Of a DNA stretch of 16,834 bases, positions 1-10,000 are shown in pieces. The notes under the pieces were generated by a model. The model was not told where the DNA came from. It saw nothing but the letters and a program-made list of their open reading frames with translations, and did not search any database. Each line of letters starts with the position of its first letter. Position 1 is the stretch's first letter. Location: NCBI GenBank assembly GCA_964343195.1, contig CAYFIR010000142.1, positions 1-16,834 on the forward strand. The letters run 5' to 3'. The position numbers and the translations under genes are program-made. The stretch comes from CAYVAP01 sp964343195 (lineage in GTDB: Bacteria > Bacteroidota > Bacteroidia > J057).

Positions 1-80
1 CTGCGAACAAGATCTCTTCGTAAAATCGGGAAGTTATTTTTCTCGCGTTCCTTAACCATCTCTGTAAAACATCTGGACAT

Positions 81-752
81 ATGTCAAAAATGATAAAATC
101 CCTGGGCCTACTATTGCCCGCCATTGTATTGATTGCCTGTTCTCCGGCCCCTGCTGAAGGTCAGACCACGGCCGGAGTCCCAAAACCTACAGCTTCTGAA
201 CTGGACGAGCTGCACACGGCATATTTTGCCAGCGGGTGTTTCTGGTGCGTGGAGGCAGTATTTGAATCAGTAGAAGGAGTAGCTGAAGCGGTATCCGGGT
301 ATTCCGGAGGAGAAGAATCCAATCCTACCTATCGTCAGGTAAGTGCCGGACAAACTGGTCATGCCGAAGCAGTGAAAGTGTACTATGACTCGACCGTTGT
401 TGATTTTCCAACTCTGGTGAAAGTCTTCTTTGGATCCCATGATCCGACCACCTTGAACCGACAGGGGCCTGACAGGGGCACACAGTACCGTTCCATTGCC
501 TTTTATGACAACTGGGCAGAAAAGGAAATCATTGAAGATTACATCGAACAACTGGAGTCTTCCGGGGAGTATGACCCCGGCGCGATTGTAACCGAAGTTT
601 CCAAATTCGTACGTTTTTGGGAGGCGGAAGAGTACCATCAGGATTACGAAAGGCGCAACCCCAATAACCCTTACGTTCGCAGTGTGTCAATTCCCAGATT
701 GCGTCGCTTTCAGGCCAAATACCCGGAACTGCTGAAAGAAGAGGCCCACTGA
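81..752 (+). CDS. msrA: Peptide-methionine (S)-S-oxide reductase MsrA, lipoprotein form
   Basis: The product (223 aa) reduces methionine-S-sulfoxide in proteins back to methionine. Residues 1-20 form a lipoprotein signal with a lipobox ending in LIAC (Cys20), so the enzyme is probably lipid-anchored in the envelope rather than cytosolic. The MsrA fold runs from about residue 47 to 210. It carries the catalytic signature GCFWC (52-56), with nucleophile Cys53 and a second cysteine at 56, followed by VEAVFESVEGV, GYSGG and the EEYHQDY motif near 182. No further cysteine follows, so Cys56 is the likely resolving residue (inference from GCFWC-type family members). The ATG at 81 is chosen because the signal peptide starts immediately. 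The gene stands alone and is followed by a strong terminator at 789-831; the next gene is convergent. Family assignment is very secure; surface or periplasmic location is inferred. Confidence 0.96.
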   Translation: MSKMIKSLGLLLPAIVLIACSPAPAEGQTTAGVPKPTASELDELHTAYFASGCFWCVEAVFESVEGVAEAVSGYSGGEESNPTYRQVSAGQTGHAEAVKVYYDSTVVDFPTLVKVFFGSHDPTTLNRQGPDRGTQYRSIAFYDNWAEKEIIEDYIEQLESSGEYDPGAIVTEVSKFVRFWEAEEYHQDYERRNPNNPYVRSVSIPRLRRFQAKYPELLKEEAH

Positions 753-788
753 TAAAACCTGCCTGTATGGCACTCTGGCTGCGATTTG

Positions 789-831
789 ACCAAGCCCGAA
801 GTGATCTCAGATCACTTCGGGCTTGGTTTTT
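789..831 (+). terminator. Rho-independent terminator of msrA
   Basis: A perfect 17-bp inverted repeat (789-805 paired with 811-827) encloses a 5-nt loop and runs into five T (827-831). It starts 37 bp after the msrA stop. The opposite strand has no T tract after the stem, so it should act only on rightward transcription. Confidence 0.9.
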
Positions 832-915
832 ACCATTGATCCGTAGTTTTGGTGTGTTTATCCCTGAAATAGTCCAATTCGATAACTATCCAGTCAAAAT
901 CAAGAGTTGGGGTTG

Positions 916-923
916 TACATTTG
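916..923 (+). promoter_or_regulatory. Possible Bacteroidota -7 promoter element
   Basis: The sequence TACATTTG fits the Bacteroidota housekeeping -7 consensus TAnnTTTG. No clear -33 TTTG box is visible at the expected distance. It lies about 75 bp before a terminator-like hairpin and not in front of any called gene, so it is weak evidence for a short transcript. Confidence 0.25.
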
Positions 924-995
924 GGTATAGTAAATGATAATAGAATATCGCGCTAGTATTGTTTTTTGTTATACTACCATTTCCCCATTGAAAGC

Positions 996-1035
996 ATATC
1001 CCGTCGAACTCCCCAACGGCGGGATATCTTCTTTT
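996..1035 (+). terminator. Hairpin with T-rich tail, possible end of a small RNA
   Basis: An 11-bp stem (996-1006 with 1017-1027, one G-U type pair) encloses a 10-nt loop and is followed by CTTCTTTTT. Only the rightward strand has the T-rich tail. No called + strand gene precedes it after the msrA terminator, which is why a small RNA is considered. Confidence 0.45.
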
Positions 1036-1177
1036 TCAGGCACCTGCCCTCAGCAACCGGTTACGGTTAACCTACCTATATTCATGACCGTATTTCCCCA
1101 TACAGCCGATTGCCGGGCAGGTTCCTGAAACAACATTTCCTCAAAACACAAATCCCGTTCCCGAATTTAATTCCGAG

Positions 1178-2059
1178 TCAAAATTTGAGGCTGAGGCCTA
1201 TGCCTGGGGTCGCCATCCCAAAGGTGCTGATCGGAGTAGGGGAGAGGTCCCATTCCATCATGCCGAGGTCAGGAGAAACATCAAAGTTTTTGAGGTGGGC
1301 ATCTACGAAGGCCTCGATGACCTGAATGCCGTGCCAGCCAAGGAGATAGAGGATGGCATTGTCGCGGTTTTGGCGGAAGGTATTTCGCTGGTTGCGAATG
1401 CCTGTGTTATCTCCTACTGCGGCGATATCTGCCGGGATGGTACAGGCTACTCCATCGGGCTGTAGCACCGCCGCACAGTAAAAAGCATCACCGTACCGCT
1501 GATATTCCTGGTGGTTATAATAAAGCCAGTAACCCGCTCCCGCATAGCCAATCAGAAAGATGGGGATCTTCCAGTAGCTCTTGTTATAGGCCTGTCCCCA
1601 ACCGGGGATGAGGGCACTACGCTGCCAGGCAACGGTAGGATCAAAGGGCGGAGCATCAGGTTGGGGAAGGATCCCTCTCGGGAAGGGAAAGTCTATGCTA
1701 TCTCGTTTCGGAAAACGAATGTAAAAGCGCATTTTTTGGTCTTCGACCTCATACAGTTTGGGGCCATAAACCGTCTGGTACTGTTCCCAGCGGTATTGAA
1801 TGCGTTCTGGAAAGGTCCTGTCGATGGCGCTATCCTGCTGAGCACGCGCCCAGGCGGGGACATACCCCGAGTCGGGCAGTACATAATTTTCCTGTATCCC
1901 AAAGGTACTCGCGGGACGGCCTGCATCTGAGGCAGGAATACTGTCATTGCCAGTCGGCTGAGGGCTCACCTGCCCCAGGAGCGAAGCATTCATCACTCCC
2001 AGCATTAAGGTCAGTATAATCGACCGACTGATTGTAATCCCTTTATAGCGTATAGCCAT
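1178..2059 (-). CDS. DUF5683 domain-containing protein
   Basis: This 293-aa protein of unknown biochemical function belongs to a family found almost only in Bacteroidota. Residues 1-30 look like a signal peptide (hydrophobic stretch IILTLMLGVMNASLLG followed by Q). A low-complexity, proline-rich linker follows to about residue 140. The conserved DUF5683 block begins at 147 with RSALIPGWGQAYN and a hydrophobic segment (165-181). It ends with QRNTFRQNRDNAILYLLGWHGIQVIEAFVDAHL-type sequence (224-256), where a second hydrophobic helix is visible. It lies 118 bp downstream of parB on the same strand. In many Bacteroidota the order is parA-parB-DUF5683-dapB-lepB (recalled family context), so only the middle two genes of that block are seen here. 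An envelope protein is likely; its role is unknown. Confidence 0.88.
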   Translation of the reverse strand: MAIRYKGITISRSIILTLMLGVMNASLLGQVSPQPTGNDSIPASDAGRPASTFGIQENYVLPDSGYVPAWARAQQDSAIDRTFPERIQYRWEQYQTVYGPKLYEVEDQKMRFYIRFPKRDSIDFPFPRGILPQPDAPPFDPTVAWQRSALIPGWGQAYNKSYWKIPIFLIGYAGAGYWLYYNHQEYQRYGDAFYCAAVLQPDGVACTIPADIAAVGDNTGIRNQRNTFRQNRDNAILYLLGWHGIQVIEAFVDAHLKNFDVSPDLGMMEWDLSPTPISTFGMATPGIGLSLKF

Positions 2060-2177
2060 GCGATTTTTGGAATTCGGAAATTGTAACCCGTTAGGTTCAC
2101 TCTTTCAAGGGGGCCTAAATTCCCCAAAGGGTTGGCTGAATAGGGCTATTATCCTTCCACTTTTAACCTTATCCCTT

Positions 2178-3038
2178 CTAAATCAAATCCAGAATCTCCA
2201 AAATGCGGTTGAGGTCCTGGTCATTGCTGAATGGAATGGCGATTTCGCCGGAGCCACTGGACTTTTGTTTGAGGCGTACCTTGTTGCCAAACTTTTCCTC
2301 CAACTGCTTTGAAAGCTGGTCGAGATGGACCTGATTGGGGTTGGCAGGCGTTTTATCCGCCTTTTTGCTCTGGGCTTCCTTCAGCTTTCTTGCCAGGGCT
2401 TCTGTCTGACGCACCGACAGGCCTCGCTCCATGATGTCGTTGAATAGCTGCACCTGCATAATGGAGTCCGGGATGTTTTTCAGGGCCTTGGCGTGGCCCA
2501 TGCTGATTTCCTTGCTGCGCAGGGAATCCACGATGTCTGCGGGTAGCTTGAGCAGGCTCAGGTAGTTGGTCACCGTAGAGCGCTCTTTGCCGACCTTGTC
2601 CCCGACCTTGTCCTGTGTGATGCCCAGTTCCTCGACCAGACGCTGGTAGGAGAGGGCGATTTCAATCGGATTCAGGTCCTCCCGCTGAATGTTTTCGATC
2701 AGGGCCATCTCCAGCATCTGCTCGTCATCCGCCGTACGGATGTATGCAGGAATTTCGCGGAGCTTGGCCATTTCAGAGGCACGCAGGCGTCGCTCGCCAG
2801 AGATGAGTTGGTACTCATTCTCAGCCAGCTTCCGAACGGTAATCGGCTGGATGATACCGTGTACCCTGATCGACTCTGCCAGTTCTTTTAATGGCTCCTC
2901 CTCAAACTCGGTCCGCGGCTGATATGGGTTCCGCTCGATGTATTTGATGGGAATCTCGTTGCTCTGAACGACTTCCTCGGTGTTGATATTTCCAAATATG
3001 GCATCTGCCCCTTTGCCTAGCGCTTTTCTTTTGGCCAT
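2178..3038 (-). CDS. parB: Chromosome-partitioning protein ParB (Spo0J family)
   Basis: ParB (286 aa) is a CTP-dependent DNA clamp that loads at parS sites near the origin and drives chromosome segregation together with the ATPase ParA. The N-terminus contains the ParA-contact-like sequence ALGKGADAIF (6-15). The ParB/Srx CTPase domain covers about 27-118, with NPYQPR (37-42), HGIIQPITVR (60-69) and the CTP-binding ISGERRLRASE (79-89). ENIQREDLNPIEIA (115-128) leads into the central helix-turn-helix domain (about 138-165, ITQDKVGDKVGKERSTVTNY). A charged linker (221-240) precedes a C-terminal dimerisation segment. Length and motif order are normal for chromosomal ParB. No parA lies next to it: upstream is a divergent lipoprotein gene. 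A TAnnTTTG-type promoter is visible at 3125-3132. DUF5683 follows on the same strand. Confidence 0.95.
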   Translation of the reverse strand: MAKRKALGKGADAIFGNINTEEVVQSNEIPIKYIERNPYQPRTEFEEEPLKELAESIRVHGIIQPITVRKLAENEYQLISGERRLRASEMAKLREIPAYIRTADDEQMLEMALIENIQREDLNPIEIALSYQRLVEELGITQDKVGDKVGKERSTVTNYLSLLKLPADIVDSLRSKEISMGHAKALKNIPDSIMQVQLFNDIMERGLSVRQTEALARKLKEAQSKKADKTPANPNQVHLDQLSKQLEEKFGNKVRLKQKSSGSGEIAIPFSNDQDLNRILEILDLI

Positions 3039-3124
3039 GATCGATGTGGATTGAGAAAAAATAGAAGCGAGAGGTGAGAAGCGAGAAACAGTATTCTGGG
3101 GTTCCTACTCAATTCACCTTCCCC

Positions 3125-3132
3125 CAAAATTA
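3125..3132 (-). promoter_or_regulatory. Candidate -7 promoter element for parB
   Basis: On the minus strand the sequence is TAATTTTG, a full match to TAnnTTTG, about 87 bp before the parB start. No good -33 element is visible at the usual spacing, so this is tentative. Confidence 0.35.
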
Positions 3133-3277
3133 AGCTTTTTGTTGGGATATGGGGAAGGATGCGCAAGTCGGAAAAAAGAAAATCACAATTCTGATTAAAC
3201 TCATTGCATCTATCGCAGTCTAACCATAGTTTTTATCCAAACCCAAGCTGATTAGTTTCACCTAAACATTTCTTGTC

Positions 3278-3967
3278 ATGAACACCTTGAAATCTTTGCT
3301 GTGGGCCCTACTAGCTGTCGGCGTAATGCTGACAGGATGTACCAGAGAGGAATCCATCAACGTCAACCAGGACACGGTTTATGGCGAATACCGGTTGGTC
3401 TATGAGGCCAATCAGGACCGGACATTTGCTCGGGCGACCTTCCGCTTCGGAGGAGTCGGTGGCACCAACCTGCTGCTGAGCGAAGGGGCAGAAGTCACCT
3501 ACGATGACGACATGATGACCTGGCGCAATGCCCTGGCCTATTATGAAAAGGTCTTCAACGGCGTGGAAGAAAACGGCACGTTCTCCTACACCGACCTGGA
3601 TGGCAATGTCTTCGTAAACGAAGTCAACATGGCCAAAGCCATCGCCCTGCCCGACTCTCTGAACGAAATTTCAGAATCCTCTGCCTTTACCCTGACCTGG
3701 GAAGGCGATCCCATCGAGGCCGGTGAGATCGTCACAGTGACGATCATTGGCAGCAACGAACGAAATGACCGGGCCTTCACCACGGCGGACGTAGGCGACA
3801 ACTTTATCGTCCTGCGCCAGGACAAACTGGAAGATCTGGGCCTGGGCACAGCAAAACTGACCATCGAGCGCCGCCTCAACGCTGATATCCAGCAGGGCAC
3901 CAGCCGTGGCGGTGCCATCTGGAGTCGCTATGTCGTCGGTCCGGTGGACGTGACCATTGTAGAATAA
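3278..3967 (+). CDS. Lipoprotein of unknown function
   Basis: I do not recognise a family for this 229-aa protein. It has a clear lipoprotein signal: basic start MNTLK, hydrophobic run LLWALLAVGVML and lipobox LTGC with Cys21. The mature part is acidic and rich in beta-type alternation (for example AFTLTWEGDPIEAGEIVTV near 146-164 and the terminal VVGPVDVTIVE), which suggests one or two all-beta domains, with no visible catalytic motif and no further cysteine. It is transcribed divergently from parB and ends with its own terminator at 3996-4031, so it is a single-gene unit. Base composition appears somewhat more G+C-rich than the neighbouring intergenic DNA but similar to other coding regions here. 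Lipidation is well supported; the role is unknown. Confidence 0.85.
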   Translation: MNTLKSLLWALLAVGVMLTGCTREESINVNQDTVYGEYRLVYEANQDRTFARATFRFGGVGGTNLLLSEGAEVTYDDDMMTWRNALAYYEKVFNGVEENGTFSYTDLDGNVFVNEVNMAKAIALPDSLNEISESSAFTLTWEGDPIEAGEIVTVTIIGSNERNDRAFTTADVGDNFIVLRQDKLEDLGLGTAKLTIERRLNADIQQGTSRGGAIWSRYVVGPVDVTIVE

Positions 3968-3995
3968 TTGAAGGAAGTGGAATCCTTAAGCATTT

Positions 3996-4031
3996 GCGGG
4001 AGGTTGCCTTGGCAGCCTCCCGCTTTCTGTT
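3996..4031 (+). terminator. Rho-independent terminator after the lipoprotein gene
   Basis: A 13-bp GC-rich stem (3996-4008 with 4011-4023, one G-U pair) with a very short apex is followed by TTTCTGTTT. It begins 28 bp after the stop codon. The leftward strand lacks a T tract, so it should not serve the convergent giant gene. Confidence 0.85.
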
Positions 4032-4064
4032 TAGCAGAATCTAGGTCAAGCCCAATTGCGAACT

Positions 4065-7000
4065 TTACCTCACCACAACCCGCTCACTTCCCTTCAGTCC
4101 ATTGAACTCATACTCAATCAGGTAGATGCCACTGGACTTTGAGAGTTGAACCGGGAACTGATGCGCTCCAATTCCCAAAGACTCGGAATTCGCCATGATC
4201 TGCCGTCCCATCAGATCCAGCACCCGGTACCGCAGCACTCCCGGCTGACTGGCGGTAATGGCCAGGTTGAAGGAGCCGTTGTTCGGATTGGGGAAGATGG
4301 TAATGGCTGACTGGGTAACGCCTACCTTGTCGAATAATCCGCTGGCACCTTCCGCGATGAGGGTCGTCGCATCGGCTGTGATTGGGGCCAGTTCTTCATT
4401 CATGGCCGTATCCACGGCGATGGTGTAGAAGTCGTAGGTGGAACCCGGAGTTCCTGTGAAGGTGGCAAAGGTATCCGCAGTGGCTAGACTACCCGCTTCG
4501 TAAGGCCCACCGTCCTCAGAGAAATACAGTCGGTAGTACCGGATCCCAGCGCCCATATCACTTCCGCTCCAGTTGACCTGGAAGGTCGCGGAGTAGGTGG
4601 TGTCAGGCAGCGACTCTACCATGCTGGTCGGCGCGTCGTTATCAGCGATGTTGGTCCAGCGGTTGGTGATGATGGGCTCATTGGTGTCAAACACGATGGA
4701 GGCTCTGTTGCCAATTTCCGTTCCAGTGGCAGTGCCATCCTTCACCCTGATCAGGAAGGTAACAGCACCAGTGCCGCTTACTCCGTCGTCATTGGGGGGC
4801 AGGAACCCGGCAATGGGGTCTTCTGTCGGTTCGAAGGTTTCCCGATCCAGCGTGGTAAAGGTCCAGATCATTTCGCCTGTCAGATTGTCCAGATTGGCCT
4901 CTACCCGCACCAGTGCATCCACATCCGGATTGAGGTCCACAACGGTCATGCTGTGCTTGGATTCCAGCGGAAAGGTGAAATACTGTTTGCCGATGGTGAA
5001 GGAAACCAGCTTCAGGCTACTGAGGTCATAAACATTGAGGTCCAGTGTATCCCGAATGGTCACGATCTGGGCTGGCAGAGTGGCGGAGGTATCATTCTCA
5101 AAGCGGATCATGTAAGGGAAATCGCGCTCTGTGGTCAGCCAGCGGAGGCCGCCATTTCCACCCGGGCCTACCTTGTCATTGGGGTCCAGCGAATTGGAAA
5201 CTTCCCCTTCATCCGGGTCGTCTTCTCCGGGAGGGAAGCAGGCTTCTGCAAGGTCATAGATTCCCTTGGCGGTAGCTAATTGCTCCAAAATGAAGAGGAT
5301 GATGGAAGCTGTTCCTCCAGTCACCGCGTCGCCTACACAGCCTGCAACCGTTCCTCCAGTGGAGAGGGCCCAGTTGGCGGCGTCCTGTGCAGTGCCGTAA
5401 TCGGGATTGGTGTAGGCATCGTAGAGCGGGCAGGTAATGGCGGAGAAAAGCCCATATACGCAGCTGGCGCTGGGCACGAACCCAATGGCCTGCTCGATGA
5501 TGGCGGCAAGACATTCTCCTGTAATACCTTTGAGTGGCGAACCAAACATGCCTTCATTGGCCCAGGCCGCTACCCGGTAGGTGCCATTTGAATCCTGAAC
5601 CACCACAAGGCGCACCATGCGGGAGTCGCCAGCAGAGATACGGGGAATGATATAGGCTTTGGCCTTTCCGGCAAATGGGCGCCTTCCAAGGGTGTCTAAT
5701 GGGAAGAAACCAGACAGACTGTCTACCCATGATTCTGCAGTATCGACCAGTATTCGTTCTTCCAGCCCGATCTGGGAGACTTCCAGGTTTTCAGACAGGG
5801 CCATCCACAATGGAACTCCATGGGCGTCGATGTCCCCATTATTGCCATAAAAAACGAAAACCGAGAAGGGACGACCAGCTCTCACCAGAGGGGGAACCAA
5901 TACGTCTGCATAGGGCTTGGCTTCTCCGCCGTCTTTCACGGTGAAAGCTCCCGGCAGGACTATGGTGGTGTCTCCCGGAATGCGAATCACGACATCTCTG
6001 ACTCCAGGGGGCTGGTTGCGGAGGATCATGGTGGTTTCCAGGTAAGTGCCTCCGTATGTGATGGTGGCGGAGTCAACCCCTCTTATGGGGTTCATGCCTG
6101 GTGCGATCAGGAATACGCGGGTATTCTTGGTAAAACCATTCCCTTTAATCCGCAGGGTAACGTCTCCAGTATTTCCTCCAGAATTTGGCTCCAGGGTCTC
6201 AATTCGGGCATTGAAGGGAGCAAAGGCAAAGTTTACCCTGGAAAGATAGGGATAAACTTTTCCATCAATGGCTTCACGTGGCTGGGCGACATAGAGGGTG
6301 CTGTCATAGGTAGCAACGGCGTCGACGTCTACATAAAATGGCAGTTTGACCAGTTGACGTCCGCTGCGCTCACTGACAAAGCTCAAACCAGGAGTGAGAG
6401 TGCCAGCAGCATATTGAAAGCTACCTCCGATCATCATGCCTTCGGAAGTGGGGAAGAGTCGGTTCACACCGCCACCTGTAAGCACCGGATCCCAATTGTA
6501 CAACCTTCCGGTAACTGGGTGGACCGCTGCGGTTCGATAGCGGGTTTTCCCATTCATCAGGGTAAAGGTTCCCCGAATCAGGATGCGATCCTGCCTCGCT
6601 ACGATGCCCCGTGCAAAGCCATTGCCTGGTTCTGGAGCCCATTTCAGTAGGTCCCCCTCTACATTGACGGCTGCCAGCCCATCCCGGACCTCGCCATTCA
6701 CGCTGGTGAAGGTTCCGGCGATGTAAATGGTGGTATCAATCACGTCCAGTCCCCAAATGTCATTGTCGACATCCAGGCTGAATGAGGTCAGATTACCCAG
6801 TGAGTCTACGGCAGCAATATGGTTGCGCGTCTGTCCATCCACCTGGGTGAATTCTCCTACAAAGTACAGGGTCCTGGTAAATGGCTCATAGGCGATGTCC
6901 AGAATCTGGTCATCGGTATTGTGTGAGAAGCCGGGAATGCTGTCTCCATTTACTGGCTCCACCGCGTAGAGCTTTTTATTGTTGATGCTCGACCAGCTTG

Positions 7001-10000
7001 CCATCCAAACCTTGTCTCCTTCAGGGGTAACCAGCATGTCGTAGAGGTTGCCGATAATGTCTGGGGCAAAGTTGGTAATGCTGTCAGTCAAGAGGTCTAC
7101 GGAGTAGGCATACCTCCTGCTTCTGGCATCCAGGTAGCCATATTGGCCAAGGATCACCATCATAGTGTCCTGGAAAACTTTGAGCCTGCTGGGAGGATCG
7201 TTGGGGCGAGGGGCCCAGTTGGTGAGTGCCTCGGTGCTGATATCCAGAGCGGCAGCATGTTGTCGGGGGACACCATTTACCTCGGTGAACCCACCTACGA
7301 CGAAAATGGTGTCGTTCCAGACTCGCATGGATTTGACGTTGTCATCAAAAATAGGGTTCCAGGCCAGTGCCTCGCCATTGGTCGTATTCACGGCAGCGAA
7401 ATTGGCCCGGCTACTGTCTCCAACTGATCCAAAGCCTCCTGCGAGGTAAACAGCATCGGGAGTAGCTTCGATGCCTTCCACACTTGGGAAAAAAAAGCCC
7501 TTCGCATCAGGATCCCAGTCAGTTACCAGTCCTGAAGTCATGTCTATGGCCAGGGCTCTGTTCCTAAGTTTGGTCTGGAAGGTGGAAAAGGCTCCCCCAA
7601 CCACGACCTGATTTCCCTGGACTGCAACGGCATTTACATCACTTCCAGGTTCGGGTTGCCAGGGAAATGGGCTGCCAGTCTGAATGTCGAGCGCAGCCAG
7701 ATTGGGGTAGGGGAGGCCATTGACCAAATCGAATCTCCCGCCGATGAGAACGCTATCCCCTCTTTGGGCAATGGAGTAGACGGTATTATCCGCTTCAGGA
7801 CTCCACGGGGATTCAACTCCATCTAGCGCACTTACCCTCGCTATTCGTTGCCGTGGCTGACCGTTGATTTGGGTAAAGGCTCCGACCACCATGATGGTGT
7901 CATTCCACACAGCCATGTCTTCGACGGTGGAATTGGCAATAGGAGCCCAGTCTGTGGCTTCCAGCGTCGTGCGGTTCAGGGCGTACAGTCGGGTACGTGG
8001 TACGGCTTCTGCGAGGTCAAACCGACCGCCAATCAGCGTATGTCCAGCTTCGGCATGGATGGCATAGACATAGTCGTCCAGGTTGGGATTCCAGGCATAG
8101 GGCACGCCTGTCTGCTTGTTGAGGACAGCCAGGTAGTTGCGGGACTGGCCACCGATATTTCCAAAGCGTCCTCCCACAAACAGGGAATCCTGGAAGCTGA
8201 AAATTGCTTCCACCCAGTTATCCGCGCCGGGATCAAATCCGGTCAGGGTCTGGGTAGTCAGGTCATAACTGGCCAGGCGGTTTCGGGCGGTACCATCGGC
8301 CTGGGTAAAGCTACCTCCGACAAAGAGGCTGCTTCCGTCCACCTGCATGGCGTAGACGGCATTGTTGAGGTTGGGATTCCAGGCAACGGGGGTTCCGTTG
8401 ACTTTGTCCACCATCGCCATGCGCCCGTAAGAGGTGCCGTTGAGGTTGGTAAATGCCCCTCCGATGATCACCTGATTGCCATAGGGGGCAAGGGCATATA
8501 CGGCACTATTGGGGCTGGGGTCCCAGTTGGTAACGGTGCCGGTACCTCCATCAAAAACGATAGATGCAGCCCGATTACGGGTCTGTCCATTGACGGTGGT
8601 AAAGTTCCCCACGACCATGATGGTGTCATTGAAGATATTTAGCGCATAGATCGTGCTGCTAAAATCGGGGTTGAAAGGCAGTAGCGTCTGGCTTCCCAGC
8701 CCGATGGCGGCCATTCTATTACGGGACTGACCATCGATAGAGGTGAATGCCCCAACCACCATCATGGTGTCATTCCAGATGCCCAGGTCTTCGATTGCTC
8801 CATTGAAGTTGAAGAAGAAGTTCTGGTCCAGTTGTCCATTCGGGTCGAGGTGGATGAGCCGACGGAATGAATTGTCCCCATTTACGCTGAAGAAATTCCC
8901 TCCGACATACCAGCCTCCATTCCCGTCAGGGATGATGGCATTGACATCGCCTTCGACGCTGAGTTTATCAAGGTCTGGCTGAGAGTTGCTGCCCTGGAAC
9001 ATGGCCAGTTTGCCGGTGAAGTAGCCTGCATCGCCCGTGAAAGTTCCTCCGGCAAACATGATGGTGTCGTTGAAGACCATCGTATTGACCTGCCCGGAAG
9101 GGGGACAGGGGACCGGGATGCTTTCCAGGCTACTGCGGGACAATACCGCAAGACCGGGTTGGTGGTCGCCATCTATTTCATCAAAACTTCCTGCGACATA
9201 AATATAATTGGCATCGGATTTAAGATCGAAAACCTGGTTGTCAGCTTCTGGTGCCCAGTTCATCAGGGTATTGTTACTCAGGTCGATGGCCGCTAGCCTT
9301 GAGCGTGGCTGTCCGTCGATGGTCGTGAATGCTCCCCCAATCATCATGGTATCATTCCAGAAGGTGATGGCCCTCACGGTGCTGTTCACCGCAAAGTCGA
9401 AAGCCGGATCAACCGTATTATTTGGGAGAATATGGGCAACTCTGTCCTGCCCGGATCCTCCGATACTGGTAAAACTGCCACCTACATACCAGCCGCCATT
9501 TCCGTCTGGCACTATTACTTCGACCTCCCCTGCAGCAGTAGGGAACGCGGGGTTATTGTCTTCGTCATTGTCGAAAAACTGGCCCAGGCGCCCCCCAATG
9601 CGACCAACTTCTCCCGTAAAGGATCCTGCGGCGTAGAGGGTGTTTCCTTCCAGGTCAAGGTCTAAAACGGCCCCTACGGTGATGGAGGGGGTATTTATCA
9701 GGGTCATGCCCGGGAGTTGGAGTCGTGCGATCCCCTGCTGGTTGAAGCCCAGGATGCGGGAAAAGGTTCCTGCAAGGATGAGGGTATCGCCTTTTATCCT
9801 GACTTCATTAACGGCACCGTCCAGTTCAAGGTCAATAGGGTATTGGGCGTACGTCAGGTTGTTAAAGGCAAAGAAATAGGGCTGCGCATTGCCATTTACT
9901 TCTGTAAATGCCCCGGCCACCATCATGGTGTCATTCCAGATGCCAAGGCTTCTGACCTGTCCATTGGTGGTGAGGGAAAAAGCCTGATCGACTTCCATAT

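Larger units (their letters stand above)
832..1177. other. Non-coding stretch between msrA and the DUF5683 gene
   Basis: No convincing gene is present. A 64-codon open frame at 934-1128 has no domain, no recognisable start context and runs through the hairpin at 996-1027, so I do not call it. The stretch contains a TAnnTTTG match at 916-923 and a hairpin followed by a T-rich run at 996-1035, which together could mark a small RNA. Confidence 0.5.

Noticed and set aside
934..1128. Small 64-codon open frame in the msrA-DUF5683 gap
   Set aside because: It runs through a hairpin, has no recognisable domain or signal and its start has no support.
5820..6650. Long rightward open frame (276 codons) opposite the giant gene
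   Set aside because: It is antisense to a well-supported repeat/IPT coding region, has no signal, domain or start context, and its composition mirrors the opposite strand.
7848..8642. Rightward open frame of 264 codons with repetitive glycine-rich sequence
   Set aside because: The repetition comes from the propeller repeats on the opposite strand; it is a shadow of the giant gene.
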